A DNA stretch of 22,638 nt from Candidatus Zixiibacteriota bacterium (lineage in GTDB: Bacteria; Zixibacteria; MSB-5A5; SM1-73): NCBI GenBank assembly GCA_023127875.1, contig JAGMFA010000013.1:1-22638 (forward strand), read 5' to 3'. The notes under the pieces are model-generated. The model saw only the letters and a list, made by a program, of their open reading frames with translations. It made no database searches and was not told the origin of the DNA. The position numbers were made by a program, and so were the translations under genes. Below, piece by piece: positions 8,095 to 16,374 of this stretch; the stretch's first letter is position 1; each line of letters starts with the position of its first letter.

Positions 8095-8652
8095 ATGAAG
8101 AAAAATCTACTCATACGGATAATTGTTTTGATTATGCTTTTGACCTGTGCCTGTGGCAGGGATGAATCCAATGTTCCCGCTCTTCCTGGGGATGTCCCCG
8201 ATCAGATCATAGAGAATTCCACCATCACCTTCAGTGAGGAGGGAATAAGATCGGCCACAATCTTCGCTGAATATGTGGCGGTGTATGAAAAGCGCGATTT
8301 GAAAAAAGCCAAAAAAGTGCACGTCGATTTTTATGATAAGGAGGGAAATCACACTTCCGTTCTGGTGGCAGACAGCGGGGTGATTAAGGAGAGAAAACAA
8401 AAATTTGAAGCTTTGGGAAACGTGGTGGTGATTTCCGATGAGGGAATTAAGCTTGAGACTCAGAGCTTAAGATGGGACCCGGAAAGTGCTAAAATCGTCA
8501 CGGATGATTTCGTCACCATCACCAAAGACAAAGACGTGATCACCGGATATGGGCTGGAAGCAGACCAGGAGCTTAAACGTTTCGTGATCAAAGAAAAGGT
8601 GAGGGGGGAGATAGAAGAGTTACCAGAAGAGGAATCAATGGATAGCCTATAA
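8095..8652 (+). CDS. lptC: LPS export system periplasmic/inner-membrane protein LptC
   Basis: The product is about 185 residues, the usual size for LptC. An N-terminal membrane or lipoprotein signal (MKKNLLIRIIVLIMLLTCAC) has cysteines at a lipobox-like position. The rest is a beta-rich OstA/LptC-like domain with alternating short strands (FSEEGIRSATIFAEYVAVYE, ADSGVIKE, LGNVVVIS, LETQSLRWDP, DDFVTITKD). In the family, LptC passes LPS from the LptBFG transporter to LptA in the periplasm. The assignment rests mainly on fold-like pattern, size and its place upstream of lptB and rpoN. I chose ATG 8095 over TTG 8077 because it gives a clean signal peptide; neither has a strong Shine-Dalgarno. The expected next gene, lptA, is absent here. 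Confidence 0.75.
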   Translation: MKKNLLIRIIVLIMLLTCACGRDESNVPALPGDVPDQIIENSTITFSEEGIRSATIFAEYVAVYEKRDLKKAKKVHVDFYDKEGNHTSVLVADSGVIKERKQKFEALGNVVVISDEGIKLETQSLRWDPESAKIVTDDFVTITKDKDVITGYGLEADQELKRFVIKEKVRGEIEELPEEESMDSL

Positions 8653-8664
8653 TCGAGGTCGGTT

Positions 8665-10086
8665 ATGAGTAAAAGCATAAAATCCAAAAATCAAATGACA
8701 ATGTTCGGGGTTCATGAGCCTCCCGCTTATGAAGGGACAATGGATGTTTACGCCGATGGATTCGGACGTAGTGTAATAAATTTAAGAAAAGAGCTAAAAG
8801 ATGAGATCCCCAACACCACTTATTTAACTCATGGTATTCATAATTTTTATCCGGCTAAATTTATTCCACAGGTTCCCAGATTTGTCATAAAGAAATTTGG
8901 ATTAAAAAGAAAAGTGATTTTGGACCCTTTTGCCGGTTCTGGAACGACAGCAGTAGAAAGTTTGGTCACTGAGAACAGTAACATATCAAATGATATCAAC
9001 CCAATAACCAAATTTTTGATAGATGTGAAGACTTTAAGAGTTATTCCAAAGAATTATAGCAGTTATATAGATAGATTGAACTATCATATAAGCTGTGTCT
9101 TAAAAAGTAACTTGAGATTTGTTCCAAAATGGCAAAATTTAGATTATTGGTATCCTGCAGATATATTAGCTTCTTTAACAAAAATATGGGGATATATTCA
9201 TAATGTCGATGACGATGAAAATGATATGAAACATATCCTAAAGGCAAGTGCTTTATGGATCTCAAGGAAATATTCTTATGGCGAAGATGATTCTCCTAAA
9301 CTGTTTAAGTCAAAACAAAAGACAATCAAAATTAAAGAACTTGTGGAGAAATTTCATAAAGTTGGTGAAGAACTGTTACAGAGGAAGTTACAAAAAAAAG
9401 CAAAAGAATATCTTGGCCATATTATTCAATTCAATTCATGTTTAAAAAATGAGTATAAACAAACCAGTTCACTCAATGATACAAACGAACAATTCTTGTT
9501 GGTTCTGAATAATGGCATAGAAGAATTGGGAGAAATATTAAGAGAGGGGACCGTTGACTGTATAATAACTTCGCCACCATACATCTACGCTCAAGAATAT
9601 TTCCGCTCGACCAAAATCGATATGTATTGGTTAGATATGGCAGATGATCAATCCATCAGAAAGTTGACTAAGAGGGAAATAGGGCAAAAATTGAAATCAT
9701 TTAGCAATTTAGATATGGAGTTAAAAACCATAAAATCATTTGAAAGCGCATCAAATGCTATAGAGAAATTATCGAAAAATTTCAAGACCAAAGAAAACAT
9801 TTTTCGCTTCAGGGCTTACTTTAGTGATATGCTCTATTTCATACAACTATCTTACAAAATATTGAAACCAAATGGCATATTCGCACTTTTTATCGGGGAA
9901 CCAAAAGTATTTGGGCGCCCTACAAATGTTAAAGATATTATATCGGAAATGTTGAACAAAAATAGTTTCAAAATAAAATACACATTTTTTGACATCATAA
10001 AAAGCAGGCATTTATCAAAGAATAGGCTGAACGAAAACCCAGATGGAATAGCTGGCGAATGGATAATTATTGGAGAAAAAATATGA
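8665..10086 (+). CDS. DNA methyltransferase of a type II restriction-modification pair
   Basis: The 473-residue product carries the SAM-binding motif DPFAGSGTT (87-95) and the catalytic motif TSPPY (302-306), the form usual in N4-cytosine and some N6-adenine methyltransferases. A conserved THGIHNFYPAKFIPQVP segment (55-71) precedes motif I. About 200 residues separate the two motifs and probably hold target recognition, an alpha-like motif order. The start has a GAGG site 12 bp past the lptC stop. The stop overlaps the next gene by ATGA. Base composition is clearly AT-richer than the flanking lpt and rpoN genes: one sampled 60-base line is 25% GC, against 52% in a sampled rpoN line. This points to horizontal acquisition. 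It would methylate host DNA against the downstream endonuclease; the recognition site cannot be read. Confidence 0.88.
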   Translation: MSKSIKSKNQMTMFGVHEPPAYEGTMDVYADGFGRSVINLRKELKDEIPNTTYLTHGIHNFYPAKFIPQVPRFVIKKFGLKRKVILDPFAGSGTTAVESLVTENSNISNDINPITKFLIDVKTLRVIPKNYSSYIDRLNYHISCVLKSNLRFVPKWQNLDYWYPADILASLTKIWGYIHNVDDDENDMKHILKASALWISRKYSYGEDDSPKLFKSKQKTIKIKELVEKFHKVGEELLQRKLQKKAKEYLGHIIQFNSCLKNEYKQTSSLNDTNEQFLLVLNNGIEELGEILREGTVDCIITSPPYIYAQEYFRSTKIDMYWLDMADDQSIRKLTKREIGQKLKSFSNLDMELKTIKSFESASNAIEKLSKNFKTKENIFRFRAYFSDMLYFIQLSYKILKPNGIFALFIGEPKVFGRPTNVKDIISEMLNKNSFKIKYTFFDIIKSRHLSKNRLNENPDGIAGEWIIIGEKI

Positions 10087-11051
10087 GAATAACTTTGTGC
10101 AAGACAGACTTGAAGAGCAAATCGAGAATGAGGAAAACATTGGGTGAATATATCTATCTTTGGAAAGATATTTCACAATCCTTTAACGAAGATGAAATCT
10201 TCAGCCTTATTCTTTCTGTAATCAGAGCCAATGAGATGAATGTGGTTGATATTCAGAAAACTAAAAGTAGGTTCCGATATAACCTGGATATTGAGAAGGT
10301 CCAATTTTGGATAGAAAAAAAGCTTATTCCGAACACACTTAAAATAAGTGTCGATGACAATGAACTTTTAAAGCTATTAATATTTTCTTTGGCAATGCCT
10401 TATAAAATGTTGAAAGGGGAAACCAAAGCAACCATGACTGAAAAAGTGAGAAGAGGAAAAGAGAGAGATTTTGAGCAGATTTTCTCTGATACATTTGTTG
10501 GAAAGATAGGCGAAGTTGCCTTTAAACATTTTGCAAAAAAGAAATTCAACAGAAACATAACGTTGGATTGGAGGATCGGTAAAGAAATAGAGACTTTCAA
10601 GTCAGATATAGTGAGCTCAAAGAAGATAATCAGTATTAAATCTACCGATACGCTTGCAGCCATCTGGGCGGAAGCTCCTAAAAATGCACATTATGGGGTT
10701 TTGGTCAAAGTTTCTTTACCGAAGGATTTCTTTATGAAAATTCTTGCTCACATAAGCAGCTTGGAAAAGCTTCTGAATTTTGTTAAGGAAAAAACACAGA
10801 AAGATGTAACTCCCTCTAATACTATGGAGCTGATAAGTTTCATTAAAGAGAGTGCCTATAATGAAATGACAGTTAAAGCCTTTAATTGTGGATTTTTTGA
10901 AACATCAAAATCTAACTTTAGACTAAAGGGCTCCCAATTAAACTTTCTGGTAGGCGAGTTTGAAATTTATGAAGACAAGCATCTGGTGAAGTGCAACGAA
11001 CTTAAATATTCTAAGCAAAATTGGAATAAATTTTTCAAAGAAATTTTTTAA
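10083..11051 (+). CDS. Probable type II restriction endonuclease, PD-(D/E)XK-like
   Basis: The product is about 322 residues. The start at 10083 is preferred because it has a GGAG site 8 bases upstream and overlaps the methyltransferase stop in an ATGA coupling; the frame is open from 10059 but without such a site. Candidate catalytic residues are E144 in GKIGEVAF, D175 in KSDIV and K186 in ISIKST, the spacing and beta-strand context expected of a PD-(D/E)XK nuclease core. It shares the AT-rich composition of its partner. I do not recognise a named restriction-enzyme family, so the role rests on the motif pattern and on tight coupling to the methyltransferase. The C-terminal part is lysine-rich and could bind DNA. 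Confidence 0.7.
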   Translation: MRITLCKTDLKSKSRMRKTLGEYIYLWKDISQSFNEDEIFSLILSVIRANEMNVVDIQKTKSRFRYNLDIEKVQFWIEKKLIPNTLKISVDDNELLKLLIFSLAMPYKMLKGETKATMTEKVRRGKERDFEQIFSDTFVGKIGEVAFKHFAKKKFNRNITLDWRIGKEIETFKSDIVSSKKIISIKSTDTLAAIWAEAPKNAHYGVLVKVSLPKDFFMKILAHISSLEKLLNFVKEKTQKDVTPSNTMELISFIKESAYNEMTVKAFNCGFFETSKSNFRLKGSQLNFLVGEFEIYEDKHLVKCNELKYSKQNWNKFFKEIF

Positions 11052-11062
11052 CAGCTTTATGA

Positions 11063-11119
11063 TCTAATAACACTACGGAGCCTGCAAAAACCTTTAAAGA
11101 CTACAAAGAGAATAGATGA
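11063..11119 (+). pseudogene. Short open tail coupled to lptB, possible lptA remnant
   Basis: After an in-frame stop at 11060-11062, an open stretch of 18 codons ([18 protein letters not shown]) ends in a TGA that overlaps the lptB ATG as ATGA. It has no start of its own. Charged lysine-rich tails ending in a translational-coupling overlap are common just before the next gene of an operon. The gene normally preceding lptB is lptA, which is missing here. That this is the last piece of lptA is inference; an open stretch of this length can occur by chance. Confidence 0.3.
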
Positions 11120-11853
11120 ATGACCTCTTGCTAACATTAAGATCGGAGAATCTGGTAAAGATTTACAAAAAAAGGAGGGTGGTGAATGATGTCTCCATTC
11201 AGGTTAAGCAGGGAGAGATAGTGGGGCTTTTGGGTCCCAATGGGGCGGGTAAGACCACCACCTTCTACATGATCATAGGCTTCATCAAGCCAGAGGATGG
11301 CAAGATTCTTTTGGATCATGAGGATATAACCCATTTTCCCATGTATGAAAGGGCTCGTCGGGGAATCGGATACCTCTCTCAGGAACCCTCCATTTTTCGT
11401 AAATTAAGTGTGGAACGAAACATTATGGCAATTCTCCAGATGCAGAAGATTTCCAAAAAGGAAAGAGATGAAAGGTTGGAGGTTCTTTTAAAGGAGTTGG
11501 ATATATCCTATCTGGCAAAAAATAAAGCTTACACCCTTTCCGGAGGTGAAAGGAGAAGGGTGGAGATAACCCGGGCGCTGGCAACCCAGCCAAAATTTAT
11601 GCTCTTGGATGAACCATTCTCCGGAATCGATCCCATAGCGGTGGAGGACATTCAGAATATCATCTCTCGTTTGAAGGAGAAAAATTTAGGGATATTGATC
11701 ACCGATCACAGTGTGCGGGAGACCCTCTCCATCACTGATCGGGCTTACATCATGTGCGATGGGGAGATCTTAAAATCTGGAACCGCCGAGTTTTTAGCAG
11801 CTGATCCGGAGGCAAGAAAAATCTATCTGGGAGAGAAGTTCAAATTAAACTAA
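11116..11853 (+). CDS. lptB: LPS export ABC transporter ATP-binding protein LptB
   Basis: This 245-residue ATPase has the LptB hallmarks: Walker A GPNGAGKT (40-47), Q-loop [13 protein letters not shown], signature LSGGE (141-145), Walker B FMLLDEP (161-167) followed by FSGIDPIAV, and the switch histidine in DHSVRET (198). Length and sequence match the family closely. LptB powers extraction of LPS from the inner membrane with LptF and LptG, passing it to LptC. The ATG has a modest AAGAGA site and overlaps the short open tail above by four bases. lptB next to rpoN and hpf is a widely conserved arrangement. Base composition returns here to the level of the native genes, after the AT-rich restriction pair. 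Confidence 0.96.
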   Translation: MNDLLLTLRSENLVKIYKKRRVVNDVSIQVKQGEIVGLLGPNGAGKTTTFYMIIGFIKPEDGKILLDHEDITHFPMYERARRGIGYLSQEPSIFRKLSVERNIMAILQMQKISKKERDERLEVLLKELDISYLAKNKAYTLSGGERRRVEITRALATQPKFMLLDEPFSGIDPIAVEDIQNIISRLKEKNLGILITDHSVRETLSITDRAYIMCDGEILKSGTAEFLAADPEARKIYLGEKFKLN

Positions 11854-11883
11854 AACTAGTTTTCTCCCGATATATCTAAAAAA

Positions 11884-11927
11884 GGCTTGATAAATGGCAC
11901 TTTGCGCTTATCTTAAGTGTGTAAGCC
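11884..11927. other. Imperfect nested inverted repeat in the lptB-rpoN gap
   Basis: GGCTT (11884-11888) pairs with AAGCC (11923-11927), and inside it GCACTT (11897-11902) pairs with AAGTGT (11915-11920). Looser pairing of TCTCC and GGAGA extends it outward. It has no T-tract, so it is not an obvious intrinsic terminator and may simply be leader structure. Nothing else is seen in the 163-bp gap. Confidence 0.3.
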
Positions 11928-12016
11928 CGATTTAGGAGAGATAGATTCAGAAAACAAAACTTAAAGCTGGCTTAAATCTTTTAAGGTGAGCGAACCTAAG
12001 TTCTGATGAGGCGATT

Positions 12017-13471
12017 ATGAAGCTTGAAATGCAGATGAAGCTACAGATGAAGCTGGCTCCACAACTTATTCAGTCGCTGAAGCTTCTGCAGATGCCGCTT
12101 TTGAAATTAGAACAACTGATACGTCATGAGCTTTCCACCAATCCCCTTCTGGAGGAGACGGAACCCACAGAAGAACAGGACGAGCTGATGAGCACCTCTG
12201 TAGATGAGGGGGAGGATCAGTCTGATCCTCAACTGGATAAAATCAACTGGGAAGATTATTTAAGAGACGAAGGTGATTTCTACCCCAGACGGGAAAAGGA
12301 GGCAGGGGAGGAAACACTTGAGAAAACACCGGTTTCGGAAAAGAACCTGTGTGAGTACCTTATGGATCAGCTTCACCTGAGCAGATTAAGTAAAGAGGAG
12401 ACCGAGATCGGAGAGTATATCCTGGGGAACATAGATGAAAATGGTTATCTTGTCTGCTCGGCGGAGGAGATAGCCAGCGCCATGGACACTTCACCGGAGA
12501 GGGTCTCCAAGATACTATCCCTCATTCAGACCTTCGATCCCACGGGGGTAGGAGCTCGGGACTTAAGGGAATCTCTTTTGATTCAGCTCAAGGAGAAAGG
12601 ATTTGAGGATAGCTTAGCTTACCGCATCGTAAGGGATCATCTAAACGATCTGGAGAAGAAAAGCTTTACCCAATTGTCGAAGACTTTGGGAGTCAACTTT
12701 GAGGAAGTACAAGCCGCCATGGATTTTATAAAGACATTAAATCCCAGGCCGGCTATGGGCAGATTCACCCGCCCGGCAACCCCGGTGGTGCCGGATTTGA
12801 TCGTGGAGAAGATCGGGGATGAATTTGTGGTGTTCCACAATGATAAGAATGTTCCCCGGTTGAGGATTAATCACACCTACCGGCAACTTCTGAAGAAAGG
12901 CTCCATGCAATCCGGGGAGACCAAAACCTACCTGGTGGGGAAGTTAGAGAAGGCTCGCTGGCTTCTGAATGCCATAAATCAAAGGCGTTCTACCATGATC
13001 AGGGTGATGGAGAAGATCGTGGAGGAGCAAAAAGAGTTCTTTGAACATGGTCCCTCTAAGCTCAAACCCCTCATCATGGAGGCAATCGCGGAGAGAGTTG
13101 AAATGAACGTAGCCACCATCTGCCGGGTAGCTAATGGCAAATATGTTCAGACTCCGCAGGGGATATTTGAAATCAAATACTTCTTCAACAGAGGAGTCCC
13201 CAAGGAAAATGGAGAGGAGCTTTCCAATCGGCACGTGAAACAGCTTATTTTCGATTTGATTAAAAAGGAGGATCCCGCCTCTCCTTTGTCCGATCAGCAG
13301 CTTTTTGCACATCTTAAGAAGGAGGGAATAAACATCGCCCGCAGGACGGTCAGCAAATACAGGGAAGAGCTCAAGATCATGTCGGCTCGCTTCCGCAAAA
13401 GGATTGTCAAGGTGGAGACGAACGACTCTGCCGGAGAGACGGTAAGTGTCCCCCCAACCGAATCAACTTAA
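12017..13471 (+). CDS. rpoN: RNA polymerase sigma-54 factor RpoN
   Basis: The product is 484 residues. Region I is glutamine- and leucine-rich (APQLIQSLKLLQMPLLKLEQ) and is where activators act. An acidic region II follows (TEPTEEQDELMSTSVDEGED). The core-binding and DNA-binding parts include the helix-turn-helix near MEAIAERVEMNVATICRVAN. The RpoN box ARRTVSKYRE (441-450), which reads the -24 element, is intact. The ATG is preceded by GAGG. Sigma-54 promoters need enhancer-binding ATPases; none is encoded in the window. The order lptB-rpoN-hpf-hprK-PTS matches the common rpoN neighbourhood, where nitrogen or carbon PTS genes follow. Confidence 0.97.
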   Translation: MKLEMQMKLQMKLAPQLIQSLKLLQMPLLKLEQLIRHELSTNPLLEETEPTEEQDELMSTSVDEGEDQSDPQLDKINWEDYLRDEGDFYPRREKEAGEETLEKTPVSEKNLCEYLMDQLHLSRLSKEETEIGEYILGNIDENGYLVCSAEEIASAMDTSPERVSKILSLIQTFDPTGVGARDLRESLLIQLKEKGFEDSLAYRIVRDHLNDLEKKSFTQLSKTLGVNFEEVQAAMDFIKTLNPRPAMGRFTRPATPVVPDLIVEKIGDEFVVFHNDKNVPRLRINHTYRQLLKKGSMQSGETKTYLVGKLEKARWLLNAINQRRSTMIRVMEKIVEEQKEFFEHGPSKLKPLIMEAIAERVEMNVATICRVANGKYVQTPQGIFEIKYFFNRGVPKENGEELSNRHVKQLIFDLIKKEDPASPLSDQQLFAHLKKEGINIARRTVSKYREELKIMSARFRKRIVKVETNDSAGETVSVPPTEST

Positions 13472-13797
13472 GTCCCTTTTCCCTAAAAAGGTGGCGGAAT
13501 TTCTTTTCCAACTCTTGATTTTCTATGAGCCCTTTTTTAAAGAAACGAAAAACTCTAATCAAATCTACCCTTATCAAATACACTCATTTGAAAGATCGCT
13601 TTTGGAAAGATGGAAGGTGAGACGGGTTTTCTCCTCGGACAAATTTGATCATCCTCTTCGTTTTTTAAATCTTGCAAAAAAGGAAACTCAAGCAAGGAGG
13701 TAGGATACGCAAAATTTTTTAAGCCAACAACAAAATTGCTGTTTTTTTAAACCATCAGGCTTTTTTCTCAGTATAAACAAACAGAAAGGAGCGCCCC
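13472..13797. other. 326-bp rpoN-hpf gap, no feature recognised
   Basis: An 85-codon open frame starting inside rpoN (13446-13703) has no ribosome-binding site and an unconvincing composition. Near the end there is an AAGCC...GGCTTTTTT pair, too short to call a terminator. The gap is AT-rich and may contain the promoter for hpf, but I could not pick a clear one. Confidence 0.4.
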
Positions 13798-14157
13798 ATG
13801 CAGATCAGAACCACCGCTCGTCATTTTGCTTTAACTGATGATCTAAGAAACTTTGCGGAAAAGAACATCGAAAAGTTGGGGAAATATTTCAATCACATAA
13901 TCGATTCCCATTTGATCCTGGATATGGAGAAATCGAGAATGACCGCGGAGTTGAAGCTAAAAGTTTATGGCACCGTTCTGACCAGCAAACATAGATCCTT
14001 TGATATGTATGATTCTGTGGAAAAGGTGATAGATAAGATGGAGGGTCAGCTCAAAAGATATAAGGGGAAGCTTACAGATAAAAAGGCCAAAAAAGCCTTG
14101 CCCCAAAAGAGAAAAGAAGAGGAACCTTCTGAGAGCGAAGAACTGGGGGAGATGTGA
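13798..14157 (+). CDS. hpf: Ribosome hibernation-promoting factor, short form
   Basis: The 119-residue product begins MQIRTTARHFALTDDLRNFA and carries the beta-alpha-beta-beta-beta-alpha fold pattern of the HPF/RaiA family (KLGKYFNHIIDSHLILDMEK, then MTAELKLKVYGTVLTSKH, then a helix around MYDSVEKVIDKMEGQLKRYK). A lysine- and glutamate-rich tail follows; there is no long-form dimerisation domain. The factor binds the decoding region of the 30S subunit and helps inactivate ribosomes in starvation. AAAGGAG lies just before the ATG. Its position after rpoN is the usual one. Confidence 0.93.
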   Translation: MQIRTTARHFALTDDLRNFAEKNIEKLGKYFNHIIDSHLILDMEKSRMTAELKLKVYGTVLTSKHRSFDMYDSVEKVIDKMEGQLKRYKGKLTDKKAKKALPQKRKEEEPSESEELGEM

Positions 14158-14217
14158 GGGCAACCAAGTAAGGTAAAAAGCTCATCCGGCTGAAAAGTTC
14201 GGCAAGCTTGTGCAAAA

Positions 14218-14239
14218 AAGGAAAGGAGTGTCTTTCCTT
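14218..14239 (+). promoter_or_regulatory. Hairpin covering the hprK ribosome-binding site and start
   Basis: AAGGAAAG (14218-14225) and CTTTCCTT (14232-14239) are perfect complements around a six-base loop. The AGGAG site (14224-14228) is split between stem and loop, and the second arm contains the first two bases of the TTG start at 14238. Folded, the hairpin would hide part of both elements. This holds only if TTG 14238 is the true start. Confidence 0.45.
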
Positions 14240-15206
14240 GGAAATCATCACAGTAGAAAAAATGTACAGAGAGAGGAAGGATGTTTTAGAGCTCACCCTA
14301 TTAACCAATGAAAACGGCCTGAAGCGAAAGATCCCCACCAATGAGATTCACCGTCCGGGCTTGGCGTTAGCTGGATTTGTGGAAAGGTTTGCCAACCAGC
14401 GGACTCAAGTTCTGGGGGAGACGGAGATGTCTTTCCTATCTGACAGAGACGAATTGGGACGAAAAAGGGCGGTGGAAAACATCTTCAGGTTCGACCTGCC
14501 CTGTGTGATAATCACCAAAGGACTCACTCCTCCTCCGGAGCTTTTGGAGACTGCCGACCAGAAAGGTGTGCCGATTTTTTCCACCCGACTTTCTACGGTC
14601 GAATTTATCAATCGCCTGAGCGTATACTTGGATAACCTGTTCGCTCCCCACACCACCATCCATGGAACCTTAGTGTGTGTTTATGGAGTGGGACTCCTAT
14701 ATACCGGGAAAAGCGGTGTGGGAAAAAGCGAGTGCGCTTTAGATCTGGTGGAGAGAGGACATCGCCTGGTGGCAGATGATATGGTGAAGATCATCCGAAA
14801 GGCGCCGCAGATTCTGGTGGGAACTGGAAGTGAACTCCTCCGACATCACATGGAGGTGCGAGGCATCGGAATTATAGACATAGAGAAGCTGTTCGGCATT
14901 CGTGCCATCCGGATGCAGAAAAGAATTGAGGTACAGGTCAATTTGGTGCACTGGGATGACCAGATCGAGTTCGAAAGGCTGGGCATAGAGGACAAATATA
15001 CCACCATCATGGGAGTGGAGATCCCGGTGGTGATGATACCGGTCTCTCCCGGAAAGGACATCACGGTCATCTCTGAGGTGATCGCTATGAATCAGATGCT
15101 GAAGATCTATGGGCATGACAGTGCCAGAGACTTCTCCAGAAGGCAATCCGAGGAGATCTATCGGAGAAGGACGGTTGGTGACTTTCTGGAAAGCGACTTC
15201 GAGTAG
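14238..15206 (+). CDS. hprK: HPr kinase/phosphorylase
   Basis: The product is about 322 residues. An N-terminal regulatory domain (EIHRPGLALAGF, TEMSFLSD) precedes the kinase domain, which has catalytic histidine region IHGTLV (around 142), Walker A GKSGVGKS (157-164), LVADDMV and the HprK signature EVRGIGIID (206-214). It phosphorylates and dephosphorylates a serine of HPr-type PTS proteins and so couples metabolism to carbon regulation. The frame opens at a TTG at 14208 without a ribosome-binding site. TTG 14238 follows AAGGAG at normal spacing and aligns with the usual HprK N-terminus, so I prefer it. No HPr gene is in the window. EIIA and EIIB genes follow, a typical arrangement. Confidence 0.95.
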   Translation: MEIITVEKMYRERKDVLELTLLTNENGLKRKIPTNEIHRPGLALAGFVERFANQRTQVLGETEMSFLSDRDELGRKRAVENIFRFDLPCVIITKGLTPPPELLETADQKGVPIFSTRLSTVEFINRLSVYLDNLFAPHTTIHGTLVCVYGVGLLYTGKSGVGKSECALDLVERGHRLVADDMVKIIRKAPQILVGTGSELLRHHMEVRGIGIIDIEKLFGIRAIRMQKRIEVQVNLVHWDDQIEFERLGIEDKYTTIMGVEIPVVMIPVSPGKDITVISEVIAMNQMLKIYGHDSARDFSRRQSEEIYRRRTVGDFLESDFE

Positions 15207-15293
15207 CTTTTTAGTAAGGACAGGTTGGTTCATCTTTCCCTCATCCCAGCTAATCGATCATAAATCGGAAGCAGGGGCAAAAGAGACGTTTTT

Positions 15294-15692
15294 ATGACCG
15301 GCTGTGTAATCTTAACTCATGGAGATCTCTGTTTGGGGTTGAAAGATGCCTTGGAAGGAATAATGGGAAAACAGGAGGGGCTTTCGGTCATATCCAATGC
15401 CGGGCTGGCAAAAGAGGAGTTAATTTCAGCTTTGCAGATGAGGATAGAACAAGAAGCCTCCAACAAAGAAGGAGTGGTGATCTTCGTAGATATGTTCGGA
15501 ACAAGCTGCTGGCAGACAGCCAAAAAAGTTGCTTCAAGCATGTCCGGGGACCAACATAAGATTGCCGTGATTACTGGAGTAAATCTGCCCATGCTGGTCA
15601 AATTCTTCTCCTTGAGAGAATCTATCCCCATCAGTCAGTTGGTTCCTCTGATCAAACAGGAGGGGGAGAAAGGGATAAGAACCGAAAGTTAA
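15294..15692 (+). CDS. PTS mannose-family EIIA component
   Basis: The 132-residue product has the EIIA-Man fold pattern. The phosphorylated histidine is most likely H9 (CVILTHGDLC). The conserved switch segment, usually DLFGGTPxN, appears here as DMFGTSCWQ, and ITGVNLPML follows as in the family. It would accept phosphate from HPr and pass it to the EIIB encoded next. Its stop overlaps the EIIB start (TAATG), so the two are translationally coupled. There is only a weak ribosome-binding site. The altered DMFGTSC segment is unusual and worth noting. Confidence 0.88.
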   Translation: MTGCVILTHGDLCLGLKDALEGIMGKQEGLSVISNAGLAKEELISALQMRIEQEASNKEGVVIFVDMFGTSCWQTAKKVASSMSGDQHKIAVITGVNLPMLVKFFSLRESIPISQLVPLIKQEGEKGIRTES

Positions 15693-16180
15693 TGCCGATT
15701 CTATTATATAGAGTGGACGAAAGACTGATCCACGGACAGGTGGTGGTAGGCTGGGGCAACCGCTTGAAATTTGATCAAATCGTGCTGGTCAATGATCAGG
15801 TTGCACAAAATACATGGGAAAGAGAGCTATATTTAGCTTGCGTTCCCCCGGAGATAAAAGCCACCATCCTCTCGGTGGATGAAGGTGTGGCAAAAATTCT
15901 GCAAAACGGATTTGAAGGGAAGAAAGCAGTCATCTTAGTGGATTCCCCCTTTGAGATTTTAAGAATGGTGGAGAAGGGAGTAAAGATCGATTCAGTCAAT
16001 GTAGGTGGAGTTCATTTTAAGACAAATCGTAAGAAGATCTTGCCATATCTGTATTTATCCCCAGAGGAGATCTCCGCCTTCATGAAAATAATCTCAGCCG
16101 GCATCAAATGTGAATGCCGGGACGTGCCTCTGGCGGAAAAGCATGATCTATCTTCTTTATTCGACAAGTTGGGACTTTAA
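15692..16180 (+). CDS. PTS mannose/fructose/sorbose-family EIIB component
   Basis: The 162-residue product starts with the EIIB-Man signature RVDERLIHGQV, where H14 is the predicted phosphohistidine. WGNRLKFDQIVLVND, then VDSPFEIL and VNVGGVHFK, are all typical. Length fits the family. The start overlaps the EIIA stop by one base. Normally EIIC and EIID permease genes follow; here the next gene, 194 bp on, encodes an MCE protein, so no transporter is at hand. With HprK just upstream the pair may work in regulation rather than uptake. Confidence 0.92.
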   Translation: MPILLYRVDERLIHGQVVVGWGNRLKFDQIVLVNDQVAQNTWERELYLACVPPEIKATILSVDEGVAKILQNGFEGKKAVILVDSPFEILRMVEKGVKIDSVNVGGVHFKTNRKKILPYLYLSPEEISAFMKIISAGIKCECRDVPLAEKHDLSSLFDKLGL

Positions 16181-16374
16181 GCCTCAGACTTTGGCTTAAT
16201 ATAATAGGAGAATGGAATTGCTCTTTTGAATATGAGGAAAGAATCTGTGTTTTTTTACAAGTCATGCCCAAGCTCAAAACCTTACGGCCTGGTTTGTTTG
16301 GGTCCTTACGCGCGAATAAACATTAGCAACAACTATCTTTAAGAAGACTCTGAAAACAAAAACGAGGAATCACA

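Noticed and set aside
11895..11912. TGGCAC followed by TTTGCGC, resembling a sigma-54 promoter upstream of rpoN
   Set aside because: The GG and GC elements are too close together for a -24/-12 promoter.
13446..13703. An 85-codon open frame at the end of rpoN
   Set aside because: It starts within rpoN, has no ribosome-binding site and has unremarkable composition.
16177..16205. A TTAAGCC/GGCTTAA hairpin followed by TATAAT after the EIIB gene
   Set aside because: There is no T-tract for a terminator and no reasonable -35 for a promoter; either reading is too weak to annotate.
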